Assembly: GCA_963575745.1 (NCBI GenBank)
Contig: CAUYUJ010016704.1
Span: 557,494-621,493 of the forward strand
Length of the DNA: 64,000 nt
From: Prorocentrum cordatum
Taxonomy: Eukaryota > Sar > Dinophyceae > Prorocentrales > Prorocentraceae
Reading direction: 5' to 3'
Shown: positions 18,610 through 29,984 of the stretch, one piece after another
How the letters are laid out: each line of letters begins with the position of its first letter
Numbering within the stretch: the stretch's first letter is position 1
Position numbers and translations under genes: made by a program
The notes under the pieces: generated by a model
What the model was told of the DNA's origin: nothing
Seen by the model: only the letters and a program-made list of their open reading frames with translations
The model's database searches: none

Positions 18610-20130
18610 CCCCCGCGCCATCGAGCGCTGACCGCTCGCGCGGGGAAGCTGCCCGGCGCCACGCGCCGACCCCCGCGCGAGCATTTGCGCTCCGAGGCCC
18701 TCGCCGCCGCGGCCTGCGCGAGTCCTCCCCCCGCGCGCGCGAGCGCCACGCAGCTGCGCGAGGAGACAGCTCCCCTGACCTTCCAGGAGGGCAAAAAAAA
18801 GCACCCGACTCAAACACCGATCCCGAGGCTCTTCTACATCTTGGCTTGAGGCTGTTTCGCTCAGCTGTTTAGGTTTTTAGGTCTCCAGTGCTAAAAAATG
18901 GCTCTCTGGAAGGTCAGGGTCGGCGCCCTGCGCCGACACCCGCGCGAAGACCGCGCGCTGAAACCGCCGGCGGCGCGACGCGCGCGCCCTCCTCGCCCGC
19001 GCGCTCGGGGGCTGCCCAGTCGCGCGAAGCGTCTGCCCGGCGCAGCGCCCCGGCCCCGGCGCGAGCACCTGCGTTCCAGGTCGCCGACGCGACGCGCGAG
19101 TCCTCGCCTGCGCGCGCGGGCGCAACAGAGTCGCGCGAGGAGGCTCCGCGGCGCGGCGCGTCGACGCCCGCGTGGAAAATCGCGCGCCGAGACCGCCGCC
19201 GACACGACGCGCGAGTCGAGAAAGCCATCGAGTTTCTCCTCATGCAGACCTCGCCACCTGCTCGGCGGTCGCGCTGCGATGAACCGGCATGCGCGGCGTC
19301 GTTCGTCGTTTGCAGGTCGTCGTCGTCGTCCGCCGTCCGTCCTTCGTCGCCAGCCGTCGTCCTGGCATCCGTTCGCTGTTCGTCCTTCGTCGTTCGTCTT
19401 CGTCTTCGTCGTCGTTCGTCGCCCGTCGCCCGTCGTTCGTCGCTCGGCGTTCGTCGCCCCTTTGTGACCTACGCCCGCTGGGAGGGCGACGCGCGCCACC
19501 TTCCCGCTGTTGCGGGGGGCGGCGCAGAAGCGGGGGCGAGAAAGCGCGCTCTCGGGCACAGCCGAGGCCGGGCGCGCGGGCCGGGGCGCGAGGGTGTGCG
19601 AGCGCGCACTCACGCACCCCACCGACGCGGCGCGCGAGGTCCTCCTCTGCGCGCGCGAGCGCTACCCAGTCGCGCGAAGAAGCAGCTCGGCGCCCTCTGC
19701 CGACCCCCGCGCGAACACCGCGCGCTGAGACCGCTGGCGACGCGACGCGCGCGTCCTCGTCCGCGCGCTGGAGAGCTGCCCGGTCGCGCGAAGTGCCAGC
19801 CCAGCCCAGCGCCCGACCCCAGCGCGAGCACTTGCGTTCCAAGTCGCTGACGCGACGCGCGGGCGCGCGAGCGCTACACAGTCGCGCGAGGAGGCCGCTC
19901 GGCGCCGCGCGCCGACGCCCGCGCGAGGTCGTTCGTCGTCTTCGTCGTCCTCGTCATCGTTCGTCGCCCGTTTGTGATCGTACGGCGTTCGTCGTTCGTC
20001 GCCCCTTTGTGATCTACACCCGCTGGGAGTGCGACGCACATCACCTTCCCCCTTTCTAAGGGGGCGGCGCAGGGGTGGAGGCGAGGGAGCTCGCTCTCGG
20101 GCGCAGCCGAGGCAAAATGGGCGGGCTGGG
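18610..20130 (+). repeat. GC-rich ~110-bp satellite with duplicated GTCGTT module
   Basis: Units share CGCGCGAGCACCTGCG, CGACGCGACGCGCGAGTCCT and GTCGCGCGAGGAG. They occur at 18640-18760, 18930-19220 and 19610-19930. A second module (a GTCGTT-rich run, then CCCCTTTGTGA and CGCTGGGAG) occurs at 19300-19580 and 19925-20120, so the region is also duplicated at about 0.65 kb. CpG density is extreme. Confidence 0.75.
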
Positions 20131-20214
20131 ACACCAGCATCGCGAGCGCGCACCAACGCATCACACCCCCATCAATCATTTTAAAGGGGTGGGATGCGTG
20201 CGCGCATTTCTCGT

Positions 20215-20217
20215 AAG

Positions 20218-20255
<38 letters not shown>

Positions 20256-20301
20256 CTCTTTATATTTCTCTATGTATGTATTGTGTGTGTGTTTCTTTCT
20301 A

Positions 20302-20365
<64 letters not shown>

Positions 20366-20372
20366 TCTCAGT
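20215..20372 (+). repeat. (CT)n microsatellite
   Basis: Two CT runs are separated by TATATTTCTCTATGTATGTA-type sequence. Confidence 0.95.
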
Positions 20373-20494
20373 ATATGTGTGTCTGTCTGTCTAAGCACAT
20401 CGTCTTCGGCACCGCCTGTTCCCGAGGTTTTGCCTCCTCCTGGCCTTGACGCGAGGCCCCTCCTTCTGTCCCCCCTCTGTTAATTCAAGCTTCG

Positions 20495-20670
20495 CGCGGC
20501 CCGCTTAGCTTCGACCGGAAGAGGTGCGCTCTCGACCTGCGAATCAAAAGTGTCTGTCTGTCTCTCTCTCTCTCGCTCTCTTCCTCTCGCTCTCTCTTCC
20601 TCGCTCTCCCTCTCTCTATCTCTCCCTTGCTCTCTCTCTCTCTCTATCTTTCTCTCTTTCTCCTGCTGCT
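20495..20670 (+). repeat. Dispersed ~60-bp repeat copy 2, then (CT)n
   Basis: GCCCGCTTAGCTT, GAAGAGGTGCGCTCTCG and ATCAAAAGTGTC match 5446-5512. A CT microsatellite follows at once. Confidence 0.65.
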
Positions 20671-20689
20671 GAGCGCATCGTCGTGGCAT

Positions 20690-22040
20690 GTTCTTGTTCC
20701 CTGCCCTCCTGTTCCCAGTAACCCTTTGGATGCTTATAGGCTGGATGCCCCTGGGCGCGCAGGATGACCTCGCCTCGTCCTGTGCGCACCCGCTGCAATC
20801 GCCGCTCTAAACACCCGCCGATGCGGTGGTTGTTCAGGAGGTCTCGCCCACCTCCCCAGCGGTAGCTTTCGTCCTGGACCAATGTTCGGGCGTTTGTAAA
20901 CATGTATGGGTTCCCTCCACCCCATCTACCTCCTCCGCACCCGGGCAACGACAAGTGACCACGGTTACCGTTGCGAGTCTGTTTCCCGTGCATGTGTTCC
21001 GGACAGCTGGCGCGGTTGAGCAGACGGAGAGGAGAGATGTGGGCACGCGTAAACGCTGCCGAGAGGCCCTGCGCATACTGGGCAGACGGTTTCGCGCGCG
21101 GTTGCCCTGGCGCCGAAAGCCCATGTCCCGTGCCCAGCACCGCCCGCCGCTGGGGGAACGGCCTTGTCCGAAACGCAGATGCCGACAGAGCGAACTCGCC
21201 CATTGGTGCCAACCAGAACAGCCGAATGTATGGGGAAATGTTGACTACCGATCGCGGAGATTAGCGGTCACTCACAGTCGGCACTGTCGCCAACCACATG
21301 ACTACTGTTGGGGGAGACTCGGACAGGGAAGGCTCTGTCGGAGTCCTGACTCGCGGACTCCAGCTTCGCCTGGGGATGTCAAGCCGGGGGTGGCTGAGCT
21401 TCCCGAAGAAGGGGTCTTGGAAATGCATCCCTCTGGCCGCGACGCCCGTCGGCGCCAGGGCAACAACGCTTACGGACAGCGCGGAGCGGATCAAAAAGTG
21501 TTACCGCGTTTCTGTTCCAGGACAACACTGAAATTCTCATCAGTGGTCCAATCATCTCGCCCTTTCAAGGAATGAGGCCTCTCAAGTAAACGATGATACT
21601 CACTTCAGGGAGTGAGGAATCATCCCCCATCCCTCTCCAACAATCTCCTCACTCCCCCGCCCGCTCAGTCACTCCCGTTCGCCCCCACTCGCTCCCCACA
21701 CTCCCCTTTAGTGGTCTCCAGAAACCCTGCATCAAACAAGAATGCTATCTCCTGGAGGGCCGAATTTTACTTCCGCCGGCGTTCGCCGGCCTTCCGCCAG
21801 GGAAGAGATGCCAACCTCTCGATCCCTCGAAGGCGAAATCCTTTCTGGAGCGCTCCATATCGCCCTCTCCGTCCCCCCATCAAGCTTACCCCTCCGTCTC
21901 CGAGCGGAGGAAAGGCCAGCAGAGGGAGCCCACGGCGGCCTGCAGCAGAGCGCCTGCTTCGGTTGCGGCCTCGGCGGTAGCAGCACTGGGCGCCGATGGA
22001 TCCTTGCAGGTGCCCTCGGCGTCCGCCAGTGGCACCTCGC
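20690..22040. other. 1.3 kb without recognised genes
   Basis: Mixed-composition DNA with long open frames on both strands. The clearest is a minus-strand stretch reading NPYMFTNARTLVQDESYRWG and a plus-strand stretch reading WLSFPKKGSWKCIPLAATPV. None is recognised, and both strands look equally plausible, so no gene is called. Confidence 0.4.
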
Positions 22041-22044
22041 TGTC

Positions 22045-22265
22045 CTCCTCATCCTCATCCTCATCCTCGTTTTATTCCTCCTCCTCCTCCGCCTCCTCCT
22101 CCTCCTCCTCCGCCTCCTCCTCCTCCTCCTCCTCCTCCTCCTCCCTCCTCCCTCCTCCCTCCTCCCTCCTCCCTCCTCCCTCCACCCTCCTCCCTCCTCC
22201 TCCTCCTCCTCCTCCTCCTCCGCCTCCTCCTCCTCCTCCTCCTCCTTGTCCTCCTTCTCCTCTTC
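22045..22265 (+). repeat. (TCC)n microsatellite with CCCTCCT stretch
   Basis: It precedes, by about 120 bp, the head of a composite repeat. Confidence 0.95.
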
Positions 22266-22269
22266 TCCC

Positions 22270-22380
22270 CCCCCCCTACAAAAAGATGGTACCAGGAGGT
22301 CGAGCATGGCTCCAGGTAGCACCCGCACAGACCTCCAAGAGGCCTCAAGACAGCCACAACACCGTCCAAGATAGCCCTGC
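22270..22380 (+). repeat. Block homologous to 14450-14560
   Basis: AGGAGGTCGAGCATGGCTCC, AGACCTCCAAGAGGCCTCAA and GACAGCCACAACACCGTCCA. As at 14.45 kb it directly follows (TCC)n. Confidence 0.8.
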
Positions 22381-22382
22381 CA

Positions 22383-22870
22383 CACCACTGACGTGTCGGT
22401 AGAGCGGACTGGGCGTTTCGCCTGAAGCTTCGTCACCAGGTATGACCCGTAAGTTTGGACTGTGCAACATCTTCACTAATGAAAAGCGGGTCGCTTTCAA
22501 AATGTAGCTCTCGCCGTAGCACCGCGCACATTCGCCTCAAAAAACGCAACAGTTTCAAAAACGGAGAGTGGCTCCGTTAAAACATTGGCGCTCTATCCCT
22601 AGCGCCGCGCAGCACAGCAACGTCAAGGATCCGTAAAGTTGGAGACTCAGGAATGCTGGTCTGGCACGATTGAGGAGTATCACAACGAAACAGTCGCATT
22701 GATTCGAGACGTTGACGTTCCAGGAACGGTGTTCTGCCTCGAAGTAGACTTGTCACGACGGAACAGTGACGTTGATTCGCGGTGTTGAAATCCCAAGAAC
22801 ACCTATGTGGCACGATTGGGGATTCTCGGACGGCTGTCTTTCAATGAAGTACTTTCCGCAGTGAGAACAC
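22383..22870 (+). repeat. Composite repeat (head-A-B), copy at 22.4 kb
   Basis: The head (GACGTGTCGGTAGAGCGG, GGGCGTTTCGCCTGAAGC) is followed by about two degenerate A units (GCGGGTCGCTTTCAAAATGT, CACCGCGCACATTCGCCT). Then come B units (TTGACGTTCCAGGAACGGTG, TTGATTCGCGGTGTTGAAAT) and TTTCAATGAAG. The extreme tail and terminal TCC seen at 55.0 kb are missing. Confidence 0.8.
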
Positions 22871-22913
22871 ATTCATGTACAAACCAACGACGTACCCAAC
22901 CCTTTTCATACAC

Positions 22914-23327
22914 GACGACAAGGGCTCCTGCTCGATACTTCTGCACGATTTACTCCGGGAGCGCTTGGCCAGGAAGGCCCCCGAACTCAGAAACGGCGCT
23001 CTCGCTCGAGACTTCCTCGCGATTCAATCAAGTTGGTGGAGGCCCAACTACGACGACAAGGGCTCTCGTTCGATACTTGCTCAAGATGTATTCGCAGAGG
23101 TCCTTGCCAGAGAGGCCCCCGAACTCAAGAGTGGCGCACTCGCTCGAGATCTTCTCATAATTCAAGCAAGTTGGTGGAGGCCCAGACATGGCGACAAGGG
23201 CTCCCGTTCGATATTTCTCCATCTGTATTCCGAGAGCCCCTGGCCTGACCAGAAAGGCCCCCGAACTCAGGAACGGCGCTCTCGCTCGAGAGTTCCTCGC
23301 ACTACAGTCAGTGGCCGACAAGGAAGA
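22914..23327 (+). repeat. 138-bp tandem repeat, three units, coding-compatible
   Basis: Units start at 22914, 23052 and 23190, exactly 138 bp (46 codons) apart. One plus frame is open through all of units 1 and 2 and repeats KGSRSILAQDVFAEVLA, REAPELKSGALARDLL and IQASWWRPRHG with amino-acid substitutions. Unit 3 contains a frameshift. This may be an exon encoding protein repeats, or a satellite whose length is a multiple of three by chance. Confidence 0.75.
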
Positions 23328-23574
23328 CATTCCCCCCGAAAGGGGGTGCGATAGAAGACGAAGGTGCGGGTATCGAGGGTTGGGGTATACAGAATGCACA
23401 ACACGCGTGCCAGCAAGAGCGAACAATTTCAAAATGATCGTTGTTATTATCGTCAACGTCGTCATCGTCGTCATCATCGTCGTCGTAACTGTCAGTCCTA
23501 AGGAAATCAAGAAACACGGAAAATTGAAGGACGTCGTAGTTAAGTCGAAAGGAACCCCTTCCCTTTGATCCCTT

Positions 23575-24130
23575 CCCTGTCGGGGAGGGGGGCCCAGAGG
23601 AAGTTCTGGGGGGGTCCCAGGGGGGTTGGCGGGGAAGTTCCGGGGGGCTCCCAGGGGGGTTGGGGGGGGTCCCAGGTCAGAATAGCATCCCCTGGGAGGT
23701 CCCCGAGCCCGAAAAGTCCCCCAACGGGCCAAGAGTGCCCCAAGAGGCCGCCAAGACAGTCCAAGAGGGCCACGGATCGCCGAACGAGCGGTCCAAGACG
23801 CCGAAGGCAACCTCCAGACAGCCCAAGAGGCCTCCAAGACGCCCCAAGAGGCCTCCAAGAGCACCCCCACGAGGGCCCCACGAGGCAAACTTCATCGATT
23901 TTCGATCAGTCTTTGTCAGATTTTGGCGGTTCTCACCTTTTTGGCTCCTGGTCGCTCCAAGACGGCCCAGGAGGCCCCAAAGATCGCCCCAAGACGCAAG
24001 ACGGCCGCCAGGAAGCCCCAAGAGGCTCCCAAGAGGCTCCCAAGAGGCTCCCAAGAGTCCCCCAAGTGACTCCCAAAAGGCTCTAAAGCTGATCCCCAGA
24101 GGCCCCCGAGAGCGCTCCGAAGAGACCCCC
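23575..24130 (+). repeat. G-rich 35-bp repeats, then CCAAGAGG minisatellite
   Basis: CCCAGGGGGGTTGG and GGGGAAGTTCCGGGGGG recur three times to 23680. Degenerate CCCCAAGAGGCCTCCAAGA units then run to 24130. Confidence 0.75.
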
Positions 24131-24259
24131 AGAAGCATCCCTGAGAACTCTGCCCCACGTCAGCGTCGTCGTCGTCGCCGCCGCCGCCGTCGTCGTCGTT
24201 GTCGTCCCCCTTCAGTGTCGGCTGCGCCGGCCGCAAGGCCTTTTCAATATCAACTCAAA

Positions 24260-24324
24260 CTCACCATGATCATCATCGTCATCGTCATCAGCAGCACCAT
24301 CATACTCATCCTCATAATCCTCAT

Positions 24325-24374
<50 letters not shown>

Positions 24375-24405
24375 CCACCACCATCATCATCATCATCATC
24401 ATCAT

Positions 24406-24438
<33 letters not shown>

Positions 24439-25029
24439 TATCATCATCAACAACATCATCATCAGCATCATCATCATCAGCAGCAGCATCGTCATCATCA
24501 TCATCATCATCATCATCCTCATCCTCATCATCATCATCATCAGCATCATCATAAGCATCATTAGCAGCAGCACCACCACCGTCATCATCATCAGCATCAT
24601 CAGCATCGTCATAATCATCAGCATCATCAGCATCATCGTCATCATCATCAGTGAAGGCATCAGCATCAGCATCAGCATCAGCATCAGCACCAGCATCATC
24701 GTCATTGTCATCGTCATCGTCATCACCAACAACATCAGCATCATCATCGTCAGCATCATCGTCAATATCACCGTCATCATCATCGTCGACACCATCGTAA
24801 TCATCACCGTCACCAGTATCATCACCACCACTATCACCATCTTACCATCATCAACAACAGCATCATCCATCTTCATCAAACAGCATGATCATCATCATCA
24901 GCCTCATCCTCATCCTCATCATCAGCATCCACATTATCCGAATCATCACCGTCACCATCACCATCACTATCCACATCGTCGTCGTCGCCGCGGTCATCGT
25001 CGTCGTTAGCATCTGCATCATCAGATTCG

Positions 25030-25085
<56 letters not shown>

Positions 25086-25150
25086 GTCATCATCATCAGC
25101 ATCAGCATCATCATCATCATCAGCATCATCATCAGCATCATCATCACAAT
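24260..25150 (+). repeat. (ATC)n microsatellite, ~0.9 kb
   Basis: ATC triplets with CAG, CAC and GTC variants. The long open frames are artefacts. Confidence 0.97.
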
Positions 25151-25670
25151 CCTCGTCCGACCCAATTCCTTCTCCTCGTCCTCCGCGTCTGAGGCCGAAT
25201 CTGAGTCCGAGCCCTAGCCTGCGCCCGAGTCTGGATCCGCGCCTGAGCTTGCTGTTGGGGCCCGTACCAGAGCACAGCTCCAGGTCTTCATCCCAATCTG
25301 CGCCCGAGCCTGTATCCCGAATGGTCATGCGGCGTGTACGGAGACGCCAGGTAGCGATTCGCGCCGGAACCCTCAAAGCTGCACCAGTAAACAGTGAACA
25401 CGAGAACTGGAGGGCTGCAAAGGCGGTAAGGCAGATGGGTGAACCGAGCCCATTTTCCATGGGCTCGTTCAGGGTTGAAGGAAACAAGTTCGGCCAACGG
25501 CCTGTGATCGAATCCCTCTTGAAACATTCCAGCACACGATACACCGATCACCACAAGAGAGCTATCGCTGCCAGACCAAGTGCCCTCGACCAGCAGCAAG
25601 CCCGTCCGATTAAAAACGGCAACGCCAGGGCGGATCAGGCCCACCCGTGACCCAGTTGGTAATTGCAGAG
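25150..25670. other. 520 bp without recognised features
   Basis: Unique-looking DNA between microsatellites. Open frames on both strands have no recognisable domain. Confidence 0.4.
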
Positions 25671-25672
25671 AA

Positions 25673-25815
25673 GAGGAGGAGGAGGAGGAGGAGGAGGAGG
25701 AGGAGGAGGAGGAGGAGGAGAAGGAGGAGCAGGAGCAGGAGGAGGGGGAGGAGAAGGAGAAGGAGAAGGAGGAGGAGGAGGAGAAGGAGGAGGAGGAGGA
25801 GGAGGAGGAGGAGGG
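25673..25815 (+). repeat. (GGA)n microsatellite
   Basis: Purine strand with GCA and AAG interruptions. The opposite strand is (TCC)n. Confidence 0.95.
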
Positions 25816-26109
25816 TCAGCGTCGAGCGAGGAGCGCCGACAACAACGTCGACGAGAGAGAAGGGAGATGTGCCAGTGTGTGCACATGCATCTCGCTGCTC
25901 GGCTTCAATGGGGGGACAAGAAGGAATGAGCCCGAGGCCGATGGACCCGAAGGTGCGACTCACTGCGGCGGCAGGCGCCAGACAACTTCCGAGGACGGCC
26001 CGCTGACGAGCTCGGCGGGAGAGCCTGAACGCCCTAAGCTCAGCTGAAACAGCGAAGAGTGCAAGTGCACGAAATCCTTGCCAAAACGTGGACTGATTTG
26101 AGAACGTGC

Positions 26110-26470
26110 CGGCGGTCGAGAAATCGTCAAAACCACGCAGCCTCCGACGCACGCAGCGCACTGTCTTGCAACTTCACGGTCATGAGCTGCTAGGCCGATT
26201 GTGACATCGCAGTGCGCCGACGCACGCAGCGCACTGTCTTGCAACTCACGGTTAGGATCAAGGGGCCCCAGGACACACAAATAAATACACACAAATTAAA
26301 ATATTCCACATATTTCCCCATAGCTTCTGGGTGTTTGTCTTCCCCCCCACTTCCCATATTTTCCCATATTTTCCGGGGACTCGAAGATTCATTGTGTCTG
26401 TATGTTTTTGTCCCTCCTGACAGGAGCTGTCAGGCCGACTGCGACATCGCCGTGCGCCGATGTGTAAGAC
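26110..26470 (+). repeat. Dispersed AT-rich element inserted in a ~75-bp direct repeat, copy 1
   Basis: CGACGCACGCAGCGCACTGT and GGCCGATTGTGACATCGCAG recur at 26145 and 26220, and resume after 26430. Between lies an insert at about 26261-26425: GGGGCCCCAGGACACACAAA, ATAAATACACACAAAT, CCCATATTTTCCCATATTTT and TTGTGTCTGTATGTTTTT. The same insert recurs at 59795-59965. Confidence 0.7.
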
Positions 26471-26589
26471 TGGCATTTCCAGAGCAGCGCGCTGGCCCAT
26501 GCCGAAGCGGCAGGCAGAGGGTGGGAGTGTCTCCAGCTCCTCCTCTGTTCTCTCGCTTCCCCGTGCCCTTTTCCCTTCACCACAATATG

Positions 26590-26752
26590 CCTCGTCCTCC
26601 TCCTCCTCCTCCTCCTCCTCCTCCTCCTCCTCCTCCCTCTCTCTCCTCCTCCTCTCCTCCTCCTCCTCCTCCTCCTCCTCCTCCTCCTCCTCCTCCTCCT
26701 CCTCCTCCTCCTCCTCCTCCTCCTCCTCCTCCTCCTCCCCCCTCCCCCCTCA
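26590..26752 (+). repeat. (TCC)n microsatellite
   Basis: About 50 units, ending CCCCCTCCCCCCTC, 60 bp before a type 3 miniature element. Confidence 0.95.
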
Positions 26753-26812
26753 CCATATCATGCCTCCTCCTTCTCGCATCCCACATCCCCCGTCCAAGAG
26801 AAAGCACCCCGT

Positions 26813-26975
26813 CCTTAACCAGCCTCGAACTTATCCCTATCCCTAAGATTGACACGCCCAAAGGCGATGACAATCTTAGGGATGCGCCCTCAGAAACCGA
26901 GGGAATCCCTGAGATCGCCATCGTGATGAGGCGATGCCCAACATAGGGCTAGGGATAGGTTCCAGGCTGGTAAGT
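26813..26975 (+). mobile_element. Miniature inverted-repeat element, type 3, copy B
   Basis: Ends CTTAACCAGCCTCGAAC and CCAGGCTGGTAAG. The interior includes AAAGGCGATGACAATCTTAG. CCCCGT occurs immediately before (26807-26812) and after (26976-26981), a candidate 6-bp target duplication not confirmed in copies A and C. Confidence 0.8.
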
Positions 26976-27002
26976 CCCCGTGCCCTTCCCATCTTCACCA
27001 CA

Positions 27003-27060
27003 ATCCTCCTCCTCCTCCTCCTCCTCCTCCTCCTCCTACTCCTCCTCCACCTCCCTCCCT
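27003..27060 (+). repeat. (TCC)n microsatellite
   Basis: A short array 30 bp after the type 3 element. Confidence 0.9.
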
Positions 27061-27274
27061 CCCCCTCTCCATGATGCCTGCGTCTCCAATCCCCCCGTCC
27101 ACATCCCACATCCCCCCCGTCCGAGAGACAGCACCCCGCCCTGGTCCGATCATCCTCCTGCTCCGCTGGCGGGATATCCACGGGGCGCGCCTGGGTCACC
27201 TCGCGCTCCCCGAAGGCACCGGCAGCACCGGCGACCACCTCGGCTCGCATGCTCGCTCGAAGAAGGATCTGGTA

Positions 27275-27450
27275 CAGTCGGGGCGTTGACCTAAGGAACC
27301 CTAACTAAGGAACGAGGCCCCTTTTTTCCGTAAGTTAACCCTCGATTTCCTGTCGAAAACATGAGGAAAGCCTGCGGCAAGCTGTGAAACACTTAAGGCA
27401 CGCGGAGCCCCTCCCCAACGAAAAGGGTTCCTTCCTCAGGGCCCCGGCTT
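27275..27450. mobile_element. Miniature inverted-repeat element, type 1, copy B (176 bp)
   Basis: It starts CAGTCGGGGCGTTGACCTAA after TA (27273-27274) and matches copy A along its whole length. The last bases are mutated (GCCCCGGCTT) and the right TA has become TG. Confidence 0.85.
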
Positions 27451-27640
27451 TGCCCACAGAGAGCACCCAAAACTGTCTTGCACCAGGAGACGGACGAAAG
27501 AGGAACGATGTCAACAGGAAGAGACTGTCTTGCACCGATACGGGATACTGTGCCCACAGAAAGCACCAAAAAGAGACAGACGAAAGAGGAACGATGTCGA
27601 CCGATACGTTCCGACAGAGAATCATTGGGGAAGCACTGGC
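27450..27640 (+). repeat. ~98-bp direct repeat, two units
   Basis: TGCCCACAGAGAGCACC and GACGAAAGAGGAACGATGTC recur about 98 bp later. Confidence 0.7.
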
Positions 27641-27911
27641 TTGCGAACCGTGACGTGTGGGCCTGACAGTCTCCTCAAGCCACAACGTTGCACTGCTGAC
27701 GCCTGCGATTCATGGAAGCATGTGCTCGAGACGGTGGGAGGCTCAAAGGAAAAGAAGCTAGAAGGACGAATAATAATGACCCCGTCTAGTCAACCACCAT
27801 CACACCAACTACCCCATCACCCTCCAATCGCCTCCACGTCAAGTCGGTATGGGCAAATTGAACGTGCTCCGCTCTAGCAATGCCCTGCATAAGCCACCTT
27901 GATCCTCAGAC

Positions 27912-28574
27912 TCATGCAGGCCCCGTCCTCGGAGATGGCCTCAACGGCAGTCGCTGAGGGTTCATGCAAGCATTTGGAAAGGAGACGAGCGGAAGCTGGG
28001 GAGGAAGAAATGAGGAATGAAGGGGGGCCTGTGGACGGAAGAGGGAACATGGAGGGGAGGAAGGGCGGTGAAGGGAGAGCACACGGCGCAACAAGGGATA
28101 ACCGAAACTAGAAACACGATGCAATGTACAGTGAGGGATGAACGATTCCGACTGCCTACACTCCTGAACCCATCCAGAGCCCAGTCCCTGGTGAACGTGT
28201 TGTCCGGGGAGCCGCCGCGAGGAGGCGTGTGCATTGCGTAATCGTTCACCCCTGGACCACCATTGCAACACCAGTACGGAACCAGCATAGAACCACTGGG
28301 ACCAATCGGCGTTTATTGACATGCCCACCGTTGAACCGCCACTGTAGCAACCATAATACCGAAATGGGGCGTTCGCACGCGCTCGGGGGTCAACGAGATC
28401 GGCGACGTAGAACTTGTCATCCAAAGCCACCGCAGACATCCAGGGGAGCCAAATGTCGCGCCGCCGAGCGATCTTTCTCCCAGGACCAGGCCCAAGAGTC
28501 ATGACAGCCTCGTCATCCTCCACATCCTCCTCCTCCACGCCCTTCGAGTTCATCCGAGGCCAACATATGGCCAC
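27912..28574 (-). CDS. Hypothetical protein, partly coding-like
   Basis: A 220-codon minus-strand frame. Its N-terminal half reads naturally (DIWLPWMSAVALDDKFYV, ADLVDPRARANAPFRYY, GMSINADWSQWFYAGSVLV); the C-terminal third is compositionally poor. No family is recognised. The start at 28574 is the first ATG, but upstream splicing cannot be excluded. Confidence 0.3.
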   Translation of the reverse strand: MAICWPRMNSKGVEEEDVEDDEAVMTLGPGPGRKIARRRDIWLPWMSAVALDDKFYVADLVDPRARANAPFRYYGCYSGGSTVGMSINADWSQWFYAGSVLVLQWWSRGERLRNAHASSRRLPGQHVHQGLGSGWVQECRQSESFIPHCTLHRVSSFGYPLLRRVLSLHRPSSPPCSLFRPQAPLHSSFLPPQLPLVSFPNACMNPQRLPLRPSPRTGPA

Positions 28575-28814
28575 GGAAGGCTCCTTTGTTTTCTGCCTGC
28601 ATTATGGGGTTCAGCCTCCCGTCAGTCCCCTGTGTTACTGGACCGACAAAAGTGCCCTGTGACCTGGACTAGTCGGCTTCGGTCTACGGCCATGAGAACC
28701 TAAAGGCCAAGTGCCACCCGCGTACTGGGAGACCCCTCAGCGGTGACACCCACGCGGCCCTGGAGCAGCCGCGATTTCCACATGTTATTTCGTAGCTCCC
28801 TCGTAGCTTCGGCG

Positions 28815-28952
28815 GAGTTATTAAGCCTCGGGTCCTCCTCCTCCTCCTCCTCCTCCTCCTCCTCCTCCTCCTCCTCCTCATTCTTCGCCTCCTCCCTCTC
28901 CGCATCCTGTCGCTCCTCCTCCTCCTCCTCCTCCTCCTCCTCCTCCTCCTCC

Positions 28953-29024
<72 letters not shown>

Positions 29025-29075
29025 CCTTCTTCATCATCATCATCATCATCATCATCGTCATCATCATCATCCCCC
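28815..29075 (+). repeat. (TCC)n passing into (ATC)n
   Basis: Two TCC blocks, then about 38 ATC units with TTC interruptions. Confidence 0.95.
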
Positions 29076-29079
29076 TCCT

Positions 29080-29730
29080 CTTCCAAATGTTCCCCCAAAA
29101 GGTGCCCACAACGGCAGGAGGAACAACAAAAATATAGAATGGCCGTACATTGGCCCAGCGTTGGCCACATGGGCGTTTCCAAAAGCAAGGGGGGCAGCGA
29201 TTGCTCCTCGCCATAGGTGCCTTCCATAATACATCTGGACACCTGCCGCTGAAGCATTATGGATTATCTTAGACGTTGAGCCCTGTCAGTTGACCAAGCC
29301 GATACATTGGTAATGGAATCAGACAGCTGCGATCTATCATGCAGAGTCCGACGAGTAGACAGCTGCAAAACAAGACGTTATGGTTCCAGCATGCAAAAGA
29401 CGCGTTGCCGGGGAAAGCTGAAGCATTGCAGGCGTCGTCATGGAAAGCGAAGCCTTGCAGGATGCTACCTGTAAGTGTACCCATCAAGCAAAGCAGGGGT
29501 TCTCGGCCTAACTCTTTGACATAGGTCGATTCAAGAATGCTCCACGAGAGCTTGATGAATAAACCACAATGCGTGCAAACTTGTCAACATATTTCGCCAG
29601 AGCTTTGCACACGAACCCGCGTACCTAGAGAGCCTACGAACATGTGACAGCGCGTAGTCCTCACAGGCCGGATCCTGAGCTAGGTCCCCATTTCCCACCG
29701 CGGACGTGGACCGTAGATCTCTCGCGATTG
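29080..29730. other. 650 bp without recognised features
   Basis: Lower-GC unique DNA. No domain, inverted repeat or RNA gene was seen. Confidence 0.4.
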
Positions 29731-29734
29731 CGCG

Positions 29735-29903
29735 TCACAGCCGCTCCAAGGTTATCCTCCAGGCTCGCCATCCCAGGGCCGTGGCCATGAAGCCCTGAGC
29801 ATCGGTGAGGCTGTGCTTGTTCAGGGTGCACCAGTCGCCCTCGTCGTCCTGCACGCCCCCCGGCGGCGGAAAGCAGCTGGAGGGGGCCAAGGCACAGCAG
29901 CCC
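29735..29903 (-). CDS. Probable terminal exon of an unknown protein
   Basis: The minus-strand frame ends with TGA at 29735-29737. It reads GVQDDEGDWCTLNKHSLTDA then GFMATALGWRAWRITLERL, with strongly G/C-biased third codon positions. Possible 3' splice sites (GTGCAG or CCTCCAG) lie at its 5' edge. No upstream exon is identified and no family is recognised. Confidence 0.4.
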
Positions 29904-29984
29904 TGCACTGACCGAAGACATGCTTGAACAGAGCGGCTCCTGCTTGGCTTCTAGAGAATTGCCGCCGGCGCGGCACCGATTCCG

